Assembly (NCBI RefSeq): GCF_018137985.1
Contig: NZ_CP073084.1
Location: 2,108,001 to 2,172,000, forward strand
DNA length: 64,000 nt
From: Streptococcus oriscaviae
GTDB taxonomy: Bacteria > Bacillota > Bacilli > Lactobacillales > Streptococcaceae
Direction: 5' to 3'
The notes under the pieces are model-generated. The model ran no database searches and was not told the DNA's origin. It worked only from the letters and a program-made list of their open reading frames with translations. Shown here one piece after another: positions 44,554-54,529 of this stretch; the stretch's first letter is position 1; each line of letters starts with the position of its first letter. The position numbers were made by a program, and so were the translations under genes.

Positions 44554-44745
44554 CTACAATTTTTCAGGTCCATTGATAAAAGAGCGAACTACGGTGCCGC
44601 AATTTTTGCAGATGTCATGGTAAAGGGTTTGGCCGTTGAAGGCCATTTTTTTATCCGCAGGAGTTACGCTAGAATAGCCGTGTGGCTGTTTACATAGGAT
44701 GGTGTCGGAAGCTCCGCAATAGGAGCAAGTCATGGATTTAGTCAT
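44554..44745 (-). CDS. Small zinc-ribbon protein
   Basis: 63 residues with two CxxC knuckles, CSYC near the N-terminus and CKNC near the C-terminus, plus an internal cysteine and histidine (LCKQPHGY). This fits a zinc ribbon; the function is not known. ATG 44745 was chosen because GGAGG lies upstream on the minus strand. It overlaps the XRE gene by eight bases and is last in a three-gene operon. Confidence 0.7.
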   Translation of the reverse strand: MTKSMTCSYCGASDTILCKQPHGYSSVTPADKKMAFNGQTLYHDICKNCGTVVRSFINGPEKL

Positions 44746-44956
44746 TTTCTGCCTCCTTTTTGAGTTGAAAGAGTTCTTCGACATGGCAATCAAAAATTTC
44801 CGCAATTTTTAAGGCCATCTCGAGAGAAGGATTGTAGCGATTGTTTTCCAAATGAACAATGGTTTCCCGACGGACACCGACCAGTTGGGCCAGTTCCTGT
44901 TGGCTGATTTTCCTTGCTTTTCGGTATTCTTTGAGATTGGTGATGATATTGGCCAT
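44738..44956 (-). CDS. XRE-family transcriptional regulator (YozG/Cro type)
   Basis: 72-residue single-domain Cro/C1 helix-turn-helix protein: ARKISQQELAQLVGVRRETI and MALKIAEIFDCHVEELF are typical. Such small regulators are usually paired with a multi-pass membrane protein of the same operon, as here. The start at 44956 is one base after the stop of the membrane-protein gene, showing coupling. Autoregulation at the 45612-45640 promoter is likely. Confidence 0.88.
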   Translation of the reverse strand: MANIITNLKEYRKARKISQQELAQLVGVRRETIVHLENNRYNPSLEMALKIAEIFDCHVEELFQLKKEAEND

Positions 44957-44957
44957 C

Positions 44958-45527
44958 TTAACCACCTCTCTTTTCAAAGAAGAAAAAGGCGAAGTCAAAG
45001 GCGAGAATTATGGCGGCGCTGAAAATCAGAATCATGCCAGCTTGGAGTGTGAAGGGCTGGAAGAAGGTGATGATAGTCAGAATCATCAGGCTAAGAAGGA
45101 CAAGGCACAGGGTTAGGCAAGCGGCCTTGGCCAGATTGGTATAGAAGCGATCGTCTGGTTTCTCGTCCACTTTTTTAAAAGAAAAGTAGAGGAAGAAAGC
45201 CAGCAACAAGAAGAGTCCAAATCCTAGGAAGCCATCCTTAATCCAGCTGGGATTTGTAGCGGGAGTGATGACCCAAATACCTTTACCATAGATTGCCATG
45301 GCAGCTAAGAGTGTCACCGTATAGAGTTTTTCTGTCAAACCAAAATAGAATGTTTCTGGGTCTGGCTTGGGAAGTTTGGAGAAGAAGAGGAAGAGAAGAA
45401 GCAGGTAGATAAGAAAACCTGCAAAGATGCTGTTTTTTATCCAAGTAGGATCAGAAGCAGGGGTCAGAAACCAGATAGCCCCAGTTAGGATGAGGGAGGC
45501 TAGAAGCCAAGCGTATTTTTTAAGCAT
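44958..45527 (-). CDS. Multi-pass membrane protein of an XRE operon
   Basis: 189-residue protein with six hydrophobic segments arranged as an internal duplication: FLTPASDPTWIKNSIFAGFLI is repeated as VITPATNPSWIKDGFLGFGL, given here only by those cores. Such DUF-type membrane proteins commonly sit next to small XRE regulators; the function is unknown. ATG 45527 was chosen over 45536 because AAAGGA has eight-base spacing to it. Confidence 0.72.
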   Translation of the reverse strand: MLKKYAWLLASLILTGAIWFLTPASDPTWIKNSIFAGFLIYLLLLFLFFSKLPKPDPETFYFGLTEKLYTVTLLAAMAIYGKGIWVITPATNPSWIKDGFLGFGLFLLLAFFLYFSFKKVDEKPDDRFYTNLAKAACLTLCLVLLSLMILTIITFFQPFTLQAGMILIFSAAIILAFDFAFFFFEKRGG

Positions 45528-45611
45528 GAGAATCATCCTTTATTATTTTTTTGAGCTAGTTTCAATTCGTCATTTTTAAAATGTTATTTATTTCTAACTC
45601 TTTCTGTTATA

Positions 45612-45640
45612 AATATATCACACTAAGAAAGTGCTGTCAA
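45612..45640 (-). promoter_or_regulatory. Promoter of the membrane protein/XRE/zinc-ribbon operon
   Basis: On the minus strand TTGACA, 17-base spacer, TATATT (plus-strand 45635-45640 and 45612-45617). Confidence 0.8.
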
Positions 45641-45873
45641 GTAAAATGTTAATTTTTTATAACATTTTAGAGAACAGTATTTTGTTCAATATTTGATAAA
45701 TCTAGTGTTGAACAGGCATTTCTGAACCAGACAGCAAAGAAAGGATTAGCAGTAGAAAATCGTCCTTCATTACTCATCGTGAGATGTTTGCTGATTTTAA
45801 ATAGAACCAACTAAATTCAATTTTTTATGAGCAGAAGAAAATAAGGAAAAACCGAACAGAAGCACATATATAA

Positions 45874-45901
45874 TTGATTTATTCTTTATATTTGGTATAA
45901 T
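45874..45901 (+). promoter_or_regulatory. Promoter of the CHAP-domain gene
   Basis: TTGATT (45874-45879), 16-base spacer, extended -10 TGGTATAAT (hexamer 45896-45901). Confidence 0.75.
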
Positions 45902-45931
45902 CAGGATGATAAAAAATATAAGGAGGAGCTT

Positions 45932-48900
45932 ATGTTTAAAAGAAAAAGAAAGCGCTTTAAACGCAAAGCTAGGCAAAAGGCTAAATTGGCAAGATTTGCA
46001 GTAGCAGGACTTGCTAGCGTCACCATTGGTGCGGTCGGTATGTGTGATTCTGTATCGATCTATGCCGATACGGAATCTGTAACTGCACTACCAGTTGTCA
46101 CAACTGCTGATATCAGTCAGCCTGTAACAGAAGAAGTGACAGCAAATACTTCTGTAACTTCAGAAGAAGCTCCGGCTAGTACGACGTTGTCAAATGAACC
46201 TGTAACGACTCCAACAAGTACTGAGAGTTCGGAAGAATCAGAGGTTCAACTAACAACCGAAACCAGCTCTGTGCAGACAATTGGCGAGTCAACTACGACA
46301 ACGACCGTTGGAACAACCTTATCAACGACAGGTGATAAGGGTGTAGAAGAACCCCGAGTTAAAGACGTATCGGAAACCACGACGGCCGAGCAGGCTGAAT
46401 CAGCAGAAAAAACAAAAACGAAAGATTCTAAAGAGCTTGTAAAAGAACCCAAAACAACTCAAACAGACAAGAATGGTTTGAAGGAGCTTTTAGTAACAAC
46501 TGAGGAAAAAGATGGTACAGTTCTTATACCAGAGTCAGATTCAACTACGTTATTAAGTGCAGGAACTCCTTCAATTGGCCTTCGTGGAGATTATAGATAT
46601 TCTGGTTGTGTCCAATGGGTAAAGGATCGTTCGCGAACCTTGCTAGGAATTGTATTGCCTAACACTGGGTATAATAAATACGGACTTCCGGGAGCATCAG
46701 CTTATTGGACAGTATTGCCAAGGTACGGCTATCAAACTGGATCAGAACCAGCTAAGAATGCCGTTGCTGTGTGGGAGCATAACCCAGTTGCGGTATATGG
46801 TTCTAATAACTATGGGCATGTTGCCTTTGTTGAGGATGTAAATGGTGATCATGTAACGATTTCTCAAGGGGGAGTGCCGGGGAACTGGGGAGGACATCTA
46901 GGAGTTTCCAATAAGGGTTACAGCAAGTCACAAGTTGCAGGAATTGCAGGTAAATTTCTCGGTTATGTATATTTAAGAGAAAAACCAGCTCCCCCACCAC
47001 CTCCGGCCGTTAACCGTTACAACGGTGAACAGTTGGCTGCACAGGTTGGGCGATCTGTTTCGGATGGTGATTACCACATAGTTTCAACAGCTGATCAAAA
47101 TTTGGGTGTGGATGTTCAAGGTGCGAATCCTGCAAATGGAACGAATGTTTGGCTCTGGGATAGTGTCACCTCTCCACATCAGATAATAACAGTTAAGCAC
47201 CTGGGTGGAGGAAGCTATACGCTTGTTCATAAAGCCACAGGAAACTCCATGGATGCAACTTCAGCAGAGCCAGGTGCGAATGTCAATGCCTACGCCCTGC
47301 ATGGTGCCGTTAACCAGCAATGGATTTTGAAACCAAATGGTGATTCTTTTGAAATTGTCAACCGTCACAGTGGCTTGGTTCTAGATATTGCAGGCGGAAA
47401 AATTGCTCAGGGAACAAATATTCAACTATGGGAAGCAAACAATAGCATTGCGCAAAAATTTAAATTTGTTTCGGTAGATACCGATGCGAAACGGACGATT
47501 GCAGATGGCACCTACCACATCATCAGCAAGTTCAATGAGCAAATGGGCTTGAATGAAGCAGGTGGTGGAACAGAGAATTATTCAAATGCCCAAATCAATT
47601 CTAATCTGCTAGATAGCAAACAGAAATTTGACGTGAAGTATTTGGGAAATGGATACTATACTATCATTTCAAAAACCACAGGAAGACAGTTGGATGCATT
47701 TGGGAACAGCAGTCACAATGGTAGCAATGTAGTCTTTCATAATGCCAATAACAGTGAAGCCCAACAGTGGATTATCAAAGATGCTGGAGGCGGCTTCTTC
47801 GAGATTATCTCTAAGAAGAAAAATATGGCTTTGGATACAGATGGTTCTGCAGGGGTTGCCAAAGAAGGAGGCAATGTGCAGTTATATATCAGACACAAGG
47901 GCCCGAATCAACTTTGGCGATTTGCACCGGAACCTCAGTCTATCAAACTGAGTGCGACCGAAGAAACCATGTTGGTCGGTTCAAAGAGAAAAGTGACAGC
48001 CACAGTATCTCCTTCAAATGCTAGCAGCTTGGCAGTTAGCTGGAAATCAACGAACCCTTCTATTGTCACGGTGAACAATGGAGAACTCACAGCTGTTAGT
48101 GCTGGGCAGGCTGATATTATCGTAACAACCTTGGCAGGGGATAAGATTGCCGTTTTGCGCGTGACAGTAAATAAAAAGATTACGCCAGGCTGGAGAACAG
48201 ATGCCAAGGGCAGTCGTTACCAGTATGCTGATGGTAGGTACCATACAAATGGTATCAAGCAAATCGATGGCAAATGGTACTTTTTCAATGCCTCAGGTTA
48301 TATGTCCACTGGTTGGCAAAAAGTAGAAAACACTCACTATTATTTCAAATCTTCAGGTGCAATGGCCGCTAACGAATGGATAGACCATACCTACTATGTT
48401 GACATCAGCGGCAAGTGGATTCCATCTAAGAAGCTGGCTACACCAGGCTGGAAGAAAGATTCTAAAGGATATTGGTATCAATATGCTGATGCAACCTATC
48501 ATAAGAATGGTATGAAGCAGATCGGCGGCAAATGGTATTACTTCAATAGTGCAGGCTATATGTCCACTGGTTGGCAAAAAGTGGAAGGTAGGCATTATTA
48601 CTTCAAATCTTCAGGAGCAATGGCTGCTAATGAGTGGATAGACCATACCTACTATGTTGACATCAGCGGTAAATGGATTCCATCTAAGAAATTAGCAAGC
48701 CCAGGCTGGAAAAAAGATGCCAAGGGTTACTGGTACCAACATGCAGATGCGACTTATCCTAAAAATGCTTGGAGACTCATTGACAAAAAATGGTATTATT
48801 TTGATGGTTCGGGTTACATGGTTACAGGGTGGAGAAATATTAAGAATAAGTGGTATTATTTCTACCCATCAGGTCATATGGCTAGAAATACCTACATAAA

Positions 48901-48946
48901 TAAATACTATGTTAACAACGAGGGGGTTTGGATTGTTGCAAAATAA
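45932..48946 (+). CDS. Secreted CHAP amidase/endopeptidase with ricin-type, Big2 and wall-binding repeats
   Basis: 1004 residues. Order: very basic N-terminus and signal peptide (about 1-46, cleaved near IYADTES), Thr/Glu-rich linker to about 215, CHAP domain (about 215-350) with Cys226 (SGCVQWVKD) and His296 (GHVAFVEDV), proline hinge (PAPPPPPAV), two ricin-B-like lectin domains (about 375-515 and 530-665), a Big2 domain (about 668-750), and three glucan/choline-binding-type W-Y-F repeats (752-1004, GKWYYFNSAGYMSTGWQK). No LPxTG, so wall attachment is probably non-covalent. Likely a peptidoglycan hydrolase with sugar-binding modules. It has its own promoter with AAGGAGGAG. Ricin domains are uncommon in streptococcal wall hydrolases. 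Confidence 0.88.
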   Translation: MFKRKRKRFKRKARQKAKLARFAVAGLASVTIGAVGMCDSVSIYADTESVTALPVVTTADISQPVTEEVTANTSVTSEEAPASTTLSNEPVTTPTSTESSEESEVQLTTETSSVQTIGESTTTTTVGTTLSTTGDKGVEEPRVKDVSETTTAEQAESAEKTKTKDSKELVKEPKTTQTDKNGLKELLVTTEEKDGTVLIPESDSTTLLSAGTPSIGLRGDYRYSGCVQWVKDRSRTLLGIVLPNTGYNKYGLPGASAYWTVLPRYGYQTGSEPAKNAVAVWEHNPVAVYGSNNYGHVAFVEDVNGDHVTISQGGVPGNWGGHLGVSNKGYSKSQVAGIAGKFLGYVYLREKPAPPPPPAVNRYNGEQLAAQVGRSVSDGDYHIVSTADQNLGVDVQGANPANGTNVWLWDSVTSPHQIITVKHLGGGSYTLVHKATGNSMDATSAEPGANVNAYALHGAVNQQWILKPNGDSFEIVNRHSGLVLDIAGGKIAQGTNIQLWEANNSIAQKFKFVSVDTDAKRTIADGTYHIISKFNEQMGLNEAGGGTENYSNAQINSNLLDSKQKFDVKYLGNGYYTIISKTTGRQLDAFGNSSHNGSNVVFHNANNSEAQQWIIKDAGGGFFEIISKKKNMALDTDGSAGVAKEGGNVQLYIRHKGPNQLWRFAPEPQSIKLSATEETMLVGSKRKVTATVSPSNASSLAVSWKSTNPSIVTVNNGELTAVSAGQADIIVTTLAGDKIAVLRVTVNKKITPGWRTDAKGSRYQYADGRYHTNGIKQIDGKWYFFNASGYMSTGWQKVENTHYYFKSSGAMAANEWIDHTYYVDISGKWIPSKKLATPGWKKDSKGYWYQYADATYHKNGMKQIGGKWYYFNSAGYMSTGWQKVEGRHYYFKSSGAMAANEWIDHTYYVDISGKWIPSKKLASPGWKKDAKGYWYQHADATYPKNAWRLIDKKWYYFDGSGYMVTGWRNIKNKWYYFYPSGHMARNTYINKYYVNNEGVWIVAK

Positions 48947-49072
48947 GAAACCTCCATGTAAGGTCATTGCTGATAAAAAGTGACCTAAGTTCACCTCTGA
49001 TAAACCTCAAGCCAGTCCCAGAGACTTTTATCAGTATTTCTTATAATTGGCTTTAATTATAAATGAAACTAT

Positions 49073-49081
49073 GATATAATG
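49073..49081 (+). promoter_or_regulatory. Extended -10 promoter of tpiA
   Basis: TGATATAAT (hexamer 49076-49081) with a TTTAAT -35-like sequence 17 bases upstream (49053-49058). Confidence 0.65.
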
Positions 49082-49091
49082 GAATTTGTAA

Positions 49092-49868
<777 letters not shown>

Positions 49869-49894
49869 ATATCTAGGGATTAGATAAGATGGAT

Positions 49895-49928
49895 AAAAAA
49901 CTTCTAACTGTATAGCTAGGAGTTTTTT
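49895..49928 (+). terminator. Terminator of tpiA
   Basis: AAAACTTCTA pairs with TAGGAGTTTT, with A-run and T-run flanks. Confidence 0.75.
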
Positions 49929-49946
49929 ATTCTAATTGGAGAGATT

Positions 49947-52900
49947 ATGACAAAGAAATCATTTTTAATCTTGCTAGCTCTAGCAACGCTCACAATTGGG
50001 GGGCAGGCTATTGCGGCGGATACGATTACTGCCAATACCGCAACCGTCACCTCTCAGCTTCATTCAAACCGTACAGCTACCATTGAGGTGGCAAAGCAGG
50101 CTGAAGGGGTCAAGGTGGTTGCAAGTGGCTTAGAAGGTGATGTTCATCAGGTTTATGCAACTGTCTGGACTAAGTCTGATAGAAGCGATGCAAGTGTATT
50201 TTCCTTTTTTGCAGAAGGGCAAGGGAGCTACGCTTCAGTATTAGACCGTCTGGGTTACACCACAGAGGCAACGGATTTTCATATTGAATTGGTTGCAGAA
50301 ATGGTAGATGGAAGTCGTCATACTTTTACAACCTACCAATTTAATTGGCTAGTGGAGTCAACGACAACACTAGCGACAACTTCTGTTGTTGATTCATCGA
50401 CGAGTGCAAGCACCGAAACAAGTACAAGCACTGTAACCGTTCCGAGCAGTAGCACAACTCTTTCTGAACCAACAAGCGAAAAGCTGGAGTCGGATACTCC
50501 AATTCCCTTAGCTGGTCAGTTGAAAGTGCTCAGTCAAAACCATCAAGTCGGAACGTTTGAGCTTGTTGTAACGGATGTTTCCAGTCCAAAAACACTCAGC
50601 TCAGTAGTTATTCCTGTCTGGTCTGACGTAGGTGGTCAAGACGATCTGGTCTGGTATACTGCAGCGAAGCAGGCAGATGGCAGCTACAAGGTGACAGTTG
50701 ATAAGGCCAAGCACAAGAATAGTACAGGGCTTTACCATGCCCATCTCTATTATCGTTATGCAGATGGGAGCCAGCAGTTTGTAGCAGGAGCTAAACCAGT
50801 CTTGGAAGAGCCAAAGTTGGGTGGTCATATTGCTGTTCAAAACCAGAACAATCAAACCGGGATGTTTGAATTGCGTATCACAGACGTTTCTAGCCCACAC
50901 TCTCTTAAGACAATCCTCGTTCCTGTCTGGTCTGATACAGGCGGTCAAGACGACCTCGTCTGGTATACTGCAACCAAACAGGGAGATGGCAGCTACAAGG
51001 TGATAGTTGATAAAACCAAGCACAAGAATAATACAGGGCTTTATCATGCTCATCTCTACTACCAATATGCAAATGACAGCCGACAGTTTGTAACTGGGGT
51101 TAAACCAGTCTTGGAGGAGCCACGGCCAGCAAGCGCAAGTGCAAGCTCCACTCCTGCAACAGTAGCAGGCAAGCTGACTATTCAAAAACAAGATAATACA
51201 GCAGGGCTCATTGAGCTAAGAATATCTGGCGTTTCCTCTACCAAGTCCATTAGTTCGGTAGTGGTTCCTGTTTGGTCGGAAATCAATGGCCAAGATGATC
51301 TTGTTTGGTACACTGCGACCAAGCAGTCGGATGGAACTTACAAAGTTGTCATTGACAGAAAGAAACACAAGAATAGCAATGGTCTTTACCATGCTCACCT
51401 CTATTACCGCTATGCGGATGGAAGTAAGCAATTTGTAGCGGGAGCTAAACCTGTTTTAGCAGGTACAACTCCAACCGGGCAGATTACCATTGAGAATCTT
51501 AACGATGGGGTTGGCAGTTTTGATGTTCGCATTACGAACATCTCCTCAAATAAAACCCTTAAAACAATAGTGGTTCCTGTCTGGTCAGAAGCCGGTGGTC
51601 AAGACGATCTTGTCTGGTACACTGCAACAAAACAGGCAGACGGTAGCTATAAGGTAACCATTAACAAGGAAAGACACAAACACAGCACAGGCCTTTACCA
51701 TGTTCACCTATACTATCACTATACAGACGGAAGCAAGCAAATTGTTGCTGGAGCCAAGCCTGTTTTGGCGCAGTATAGGCCAACAGGTTACTTGTATATT
51801 CTTGGCCAAAATGATACTCTGGGTAGGTTTGATGCTTTGGTAAGAGATATCCAGTCTAGCAAGACTGTTGAGTCTGTTCGTATGGCTGTTTGGTCCGAAT
51901 CAGGTGGTCAAGATGATTTGACTTGGTATACTGCATCAGAGCGACCGAACAGAAGATACAAGATCAGCGTTGATAGAGTTAACCATAAAAATAGCATTGG
52001 TATCTATCATGTTCATGTCTATTTTCGCCATAGTGACGGTGGTCAATCATTTGTGACAGCCATTAAGGTAAATCTATCTCCGGCATTCACTACTGGTGAG
52101 ATATCGATTCAAAAGCAGAATAATCAAACAGGAAGCTTTGAAGTTCACGCCACAGATGTTACATCAACCAAACTGGGTGGCTTTTCTCCTGTACGAGTGG
52201 CTGTATGGTCTGAAGCAGGAGGTCAAGATGACCTAGTTTGGCATCAAACAACTCAATTGTCAGATGGGCATTATGTTGCGACAATTGACAGACGCAAACA
52301 CAAGAATACCATGGGGGTCTACCATGTTCATGCCTACCATTTCTTCCGTGATGGTACTCGCCAGTTCTTAGATGCGACTAAAGTTACTATGCAGGCAACA
52401 AAGCCATCTGGTCAGATAAAGGTCACCTACAATCCCCAGCGTGGTGATGTTGCAGAACTTCAGATTATTGATATTTATGCACCAAAACCGTTGAAGCAAG
52501 TTCAAGTGCCGGTTTGGTCAGAAAAAAATGGTCAAGACGATATTATTTGGTATACCGCAACCAAACAGGCGGACGGAACCTATAAGCTCCCAGTCAATAT
52601 CAAGGATCATAAGAACAGTACCGGTGTTTACCATGCCCATCTTTATTATTCCTATACAGATGGTGCTTTAGAGGCTGTATCTGCTAAGACGCTGGTTTTA
52701 ACTAAACCGAAACCTTATGGAAAACTAACGGTTCAAAATCTCAACCAAGATACGGGAACCTTTGATGTGCGAATCGCAGATGTATTTACTCCTAAGACTC
52801 TGAACAAGGTGATTGTACCAATTTGGTCGGAAACCAACGGTCAGGACGATATTGTCTGGTATGAAGCGAAGAAGCAGACAGATGGTAGTTATAAGGTATC

Positions 52901-54278
52901 TGTTGATAAAAAGAATCATAAAAACAGCATCGGAGTTTATAACATCCACCTTTATTACAACCATACAGATGGTAGTTTAGAAGGAGCTGGTGGGATTACA
53001 ACTAAATTAGAGGAAGCGAAACCTGCAGGAAAGTTGTCTATCCAAAATAAGGACAACAGTACAGGAAGCTTTGACATCATTGTTACAAATGTAAAGGGAG
53101 CAACCAGTGTTCTGATACCGGTTTGGTCAGAAGTAAATGGTCAAGATGACATTGTTTGGTATGGTGCTGAAAAACAGGGAGCCGATACCTACAAACTATC
53201 TATTCAAGCTAAAAATCACGGCTACAGTAAAGGGAATTATCATGTTCATCTTTATCTAAAGACACCTGACAATCAGACAGTTGGTGCCGATTCAACGGTT
53301 ACTTCTGTTGACATCACTAGTTTGAACCCACGAGCTAAGATTTCAATTGAAAATATCAATTCAACTTACGGAATCTTTGAAGTTGTTGTTTCGGAGGTTT
53401 TTGCTCCAAAAGGTGTAACAGCTGTCCATGTTCCTGTTTGGTCAGAAGCAAATGGACAAAACGATGTTCGCTGGTATGAGGCAATTGCACATTCAGACGG
53501 CACCTACCGCCTCATGGTTCGTCTAGCAAACCACAATTATGAAACGGGTCTTTACCACGCCCATCTCTACATCACAACAGGTGGTCAACAGCTTGGCGTT
53601 GGAGGAACTACCTCACAGATGACCTATACAAAAAAATCTGTACCATCCTTTATTGATGTCAGCAGCCACAACGGCAGCCTGTCAATGGCAGATTACCGCA
53701 CTTTGATGAATCAAGGGGTTTCAGGTGTCGTTGTTAAATTGACAGAAGGTGTCGAATACCTCAACCCATTTGCAGCAGAGCAGATTCGCAACGCTCAAGC
53801 GGTGGGACTCAAGGTTTCTGTTTATCACTATTCTCACTTTACAAGTGCAGCAGAAGCTCAAGCGGAAGCTCGTTACTTTGTTGAAGCAGCCAAACGTCTT
53901 GGTTTGCCAAACTCAGTAGTGATGGTGAATGACATCGAGGAAAATAAAACCCGCAATAACATCAATGCGAATATGCAGGCTTGGGAAGCAGAAATGCGTC
54001 GTCTAGGCTACAATAACCTCGTGCATTACACAGGTGCTAGCTGGATTGATGTGAATACACTAGGTGTTAAAGGGCCAATTCAAACCAGCCTATTTGGACT
54101 TAAGAATTTCTGGGTGGCTCAATATCCATATTACAGTGGTATGACCTTGAAAGAAGCTGGGGAGATGAATCTACACTCTTCGACGGCAGCTTGGCAGTTT
54201 ACATCACAGTCTCGTCTGCTACCTGGTCGTTCCTTCTTCGATTTGAATATTGACTACACCAATCGCTTTACCAACTAA
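49947..54278 (+). CDS. Secreted GH25 muramidase with ten GBS-Bsp-like repeats
   Basis: 1443 residues. Signal peptide (1-24, ending AIAADT), a divergent first module, a Ser/Thr linker (about 145-180), then ten Bsp-like repeats of about 95-105 residues (about 188-1228), each marked by VWSE..GQDD(L/I)(V/I)WY and GLYHAHLYY. The C-terminal GH25 lysozyme domain (about 1235-1443) has Asp1237 (FIDVSSHNG) and Asp1329/Glu1331 (VNDIEEN). There is no sorting signal. The repeats resemble the group B streptococcal Bsp family, tied to cell shape; here they probably bind the wall and position the muramidase. It follows tpiA by 78 bases, with GGAGAG before the ATG. Confidence 0.92.
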   Translation: MTKKSFLILLALATLTIGGQAIAADTITANTATVTSQLHSNRTATIEVAKQAEGVKVVASGLEGDVHQVYATVWTKSDRSDASVFSFFAEGQGSYASVLDRLGYTTEATDFHIELVAEMVDGSRHTFTTYQFNWLVESTTTLATTSVVDSSTSASTETSTSTVTVPSSSTTLSEPTSEKLESDTPIPLAGQLKVLSQNHQVGTFELVVTDVSSPKTLSSVVIPVWSDVGGQDDLVWYTAAKQADGSYKVTVDKAKHKNSTGLYHAHLYYRYADGSQQFVAGAKPVLEEPKLGGHIAVQNQNNQTGMFELRITDVSSPHSLKTILVPVWSDTGGQDDLVWYTATKQGDGSYKVIVDKTKHKNNTGLYHAHLYYQYANDSRQFVTGVKPVLEEPRPASASASSTPATVAGKLTIQKQDNTAGLIELRISGVSSTKSISSVVVPVWSEINGQDDLVWYTATKQSDGTYKVVIDRKKHKNSNGLYHAHLYYRYADGSKQFVAGAKPVLAGTTPTGQITIENLNDGVGSFDVRITNISSNKTLKTIVVPVWSEAGGQDDLVWYTATKQADGSYKVTINKERHKHSTGLYHVHLYYHYTDGSKQIVAGAKPVLAQYRPTGYLYILGQNDTLGRFDALVRDIQSSKTVESVRMAVWSESGGQDDLTWYTASERPNRRYKISVDRVNHKNSIGIYHVHVYFRHSDGGQSFVTAIKVNLSPAFTTGEISIQKQNNQTGSFEVHATDVTSTKLGGFSPVRVAVWSEAGGQDDLVWHQTTQLSDGHYVATIDRRKHKNTMGVYHVHAYHFFRDGTRQFLDATKVTMQATKPSGQIKVTYNPQRGDVAELQIIDIYAPKPLKQVQVPVWSEKNGQDDIIWYTATKQADGTYKLPVNIKDHKNSTGVYHAHLYYSYTDGALEAVSAKTLVLTKPKPYGKLTVQNLNQDTGTFDVRIADVFTPKTLNKVIVPIWSETNGQDDIVWYEAKKQTDGSYKVSVDKKNHKNSIGVYNIHLYYNHTDGSLEGAGGITTKLEEAKPAGKLSIQNKDNSTGSFDIIVTNVKGATSVLIPVWSEVNGQDDIVWYGAEKQGADTYKLSIQAKNHGYSKGNYHVHLYLKTPDNQTVGADSTVTSVDITSLNPRAKISIENINSTYGIFEVVVSEVFAPKGVTAVHVPVWSEANGQNDVRWYEAIAHSDGTYRLMVRLANHNYETGLYHAHLYITTGGQQLGVGGTTSQMTYTKKSVPSFIDVSSHNGSLSMADYRTLMNQGVSGVVVKLTEGVEYLNPFAAEQIRNAQAVGLKVSVYHYSHFTSAAEAQAEARYFVEAAKRLGLPNSVVMVNDIEENKTRNNINANMQAWEAEMRRLGYNNLVHYTGASWIDVNTLGVKGPIQTSLFGLKNFWVAQYPYYSGMTLKEAGEMNLHSSTAAWQFTSQSRLLPGRSFFDLNIDYTNRFTN

Positions 54279-54339
54279 GTGATACAAGATTTGGTAGAAA
54301 CGAAACCTATACTTTAAAACGGAAGTTCGATTACTTTAG

Positions 54340-54386
54340 GAAAGGATTTAGTTCTGTATTGTTCAGGGCTAAGTCCTTTTCTTATT
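54340..54386 (+). terminator. Terminator of the GH25-Bsp gene
   Basis: AGGATTTAG pairs with CTAAGTCCT across a longer loop, followed by TTTTCTTATT. Confidence 0.55.
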
Positions 54387-54478
54387 GTTGGTTATCGGTT
54401 CTGTTTTGTAAAAAAGTCAGCAATTAGACTTTATAGAATGAGTGACAAGAGATACTTACCCGAGTATTCCATAGAAAA

Positions 54479-54518
54479 ACACCCCAACAGTTGCTATCGC
54501 GTCTAATTGTTGGGGTGT
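54479..54518 (-). terminator. Terminator of the HAD phosphatase gene
   Basis: ACACCCCAACA (54479-54489) and TGTTGGGGTGT (54508-54518) form a perfect 11-bp stem; the minus-strand T-run comes from the A-run at 54475-54479. Confidence 0.8.
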
Positions 54519-54529
54519 AGTTCAATTTT

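Larger units (their letters stand above)
45528..45931. other. Divergent intergenic region with two promoters
   Basis: About 400 bases without a supported gene. It holds the minus-strand promoter (45612-45640) and the plus-strand promoter of the CHAP protein (45874-45901). Between them (about 45710-45800) an open frame without a start codon may be a gene scar. Confidence 0.6.

Noticed and set aside
45710..45810. Short open frame before the CHAP gene
   Set aside because: No start codon or ribosome site; at most a gene scar.
50601..51191. 196-codon minus-strand ORF
   Set aside because: Antisense to the repeat region of the GH25-Bsp gene; Cys/Ile-rich artefact.
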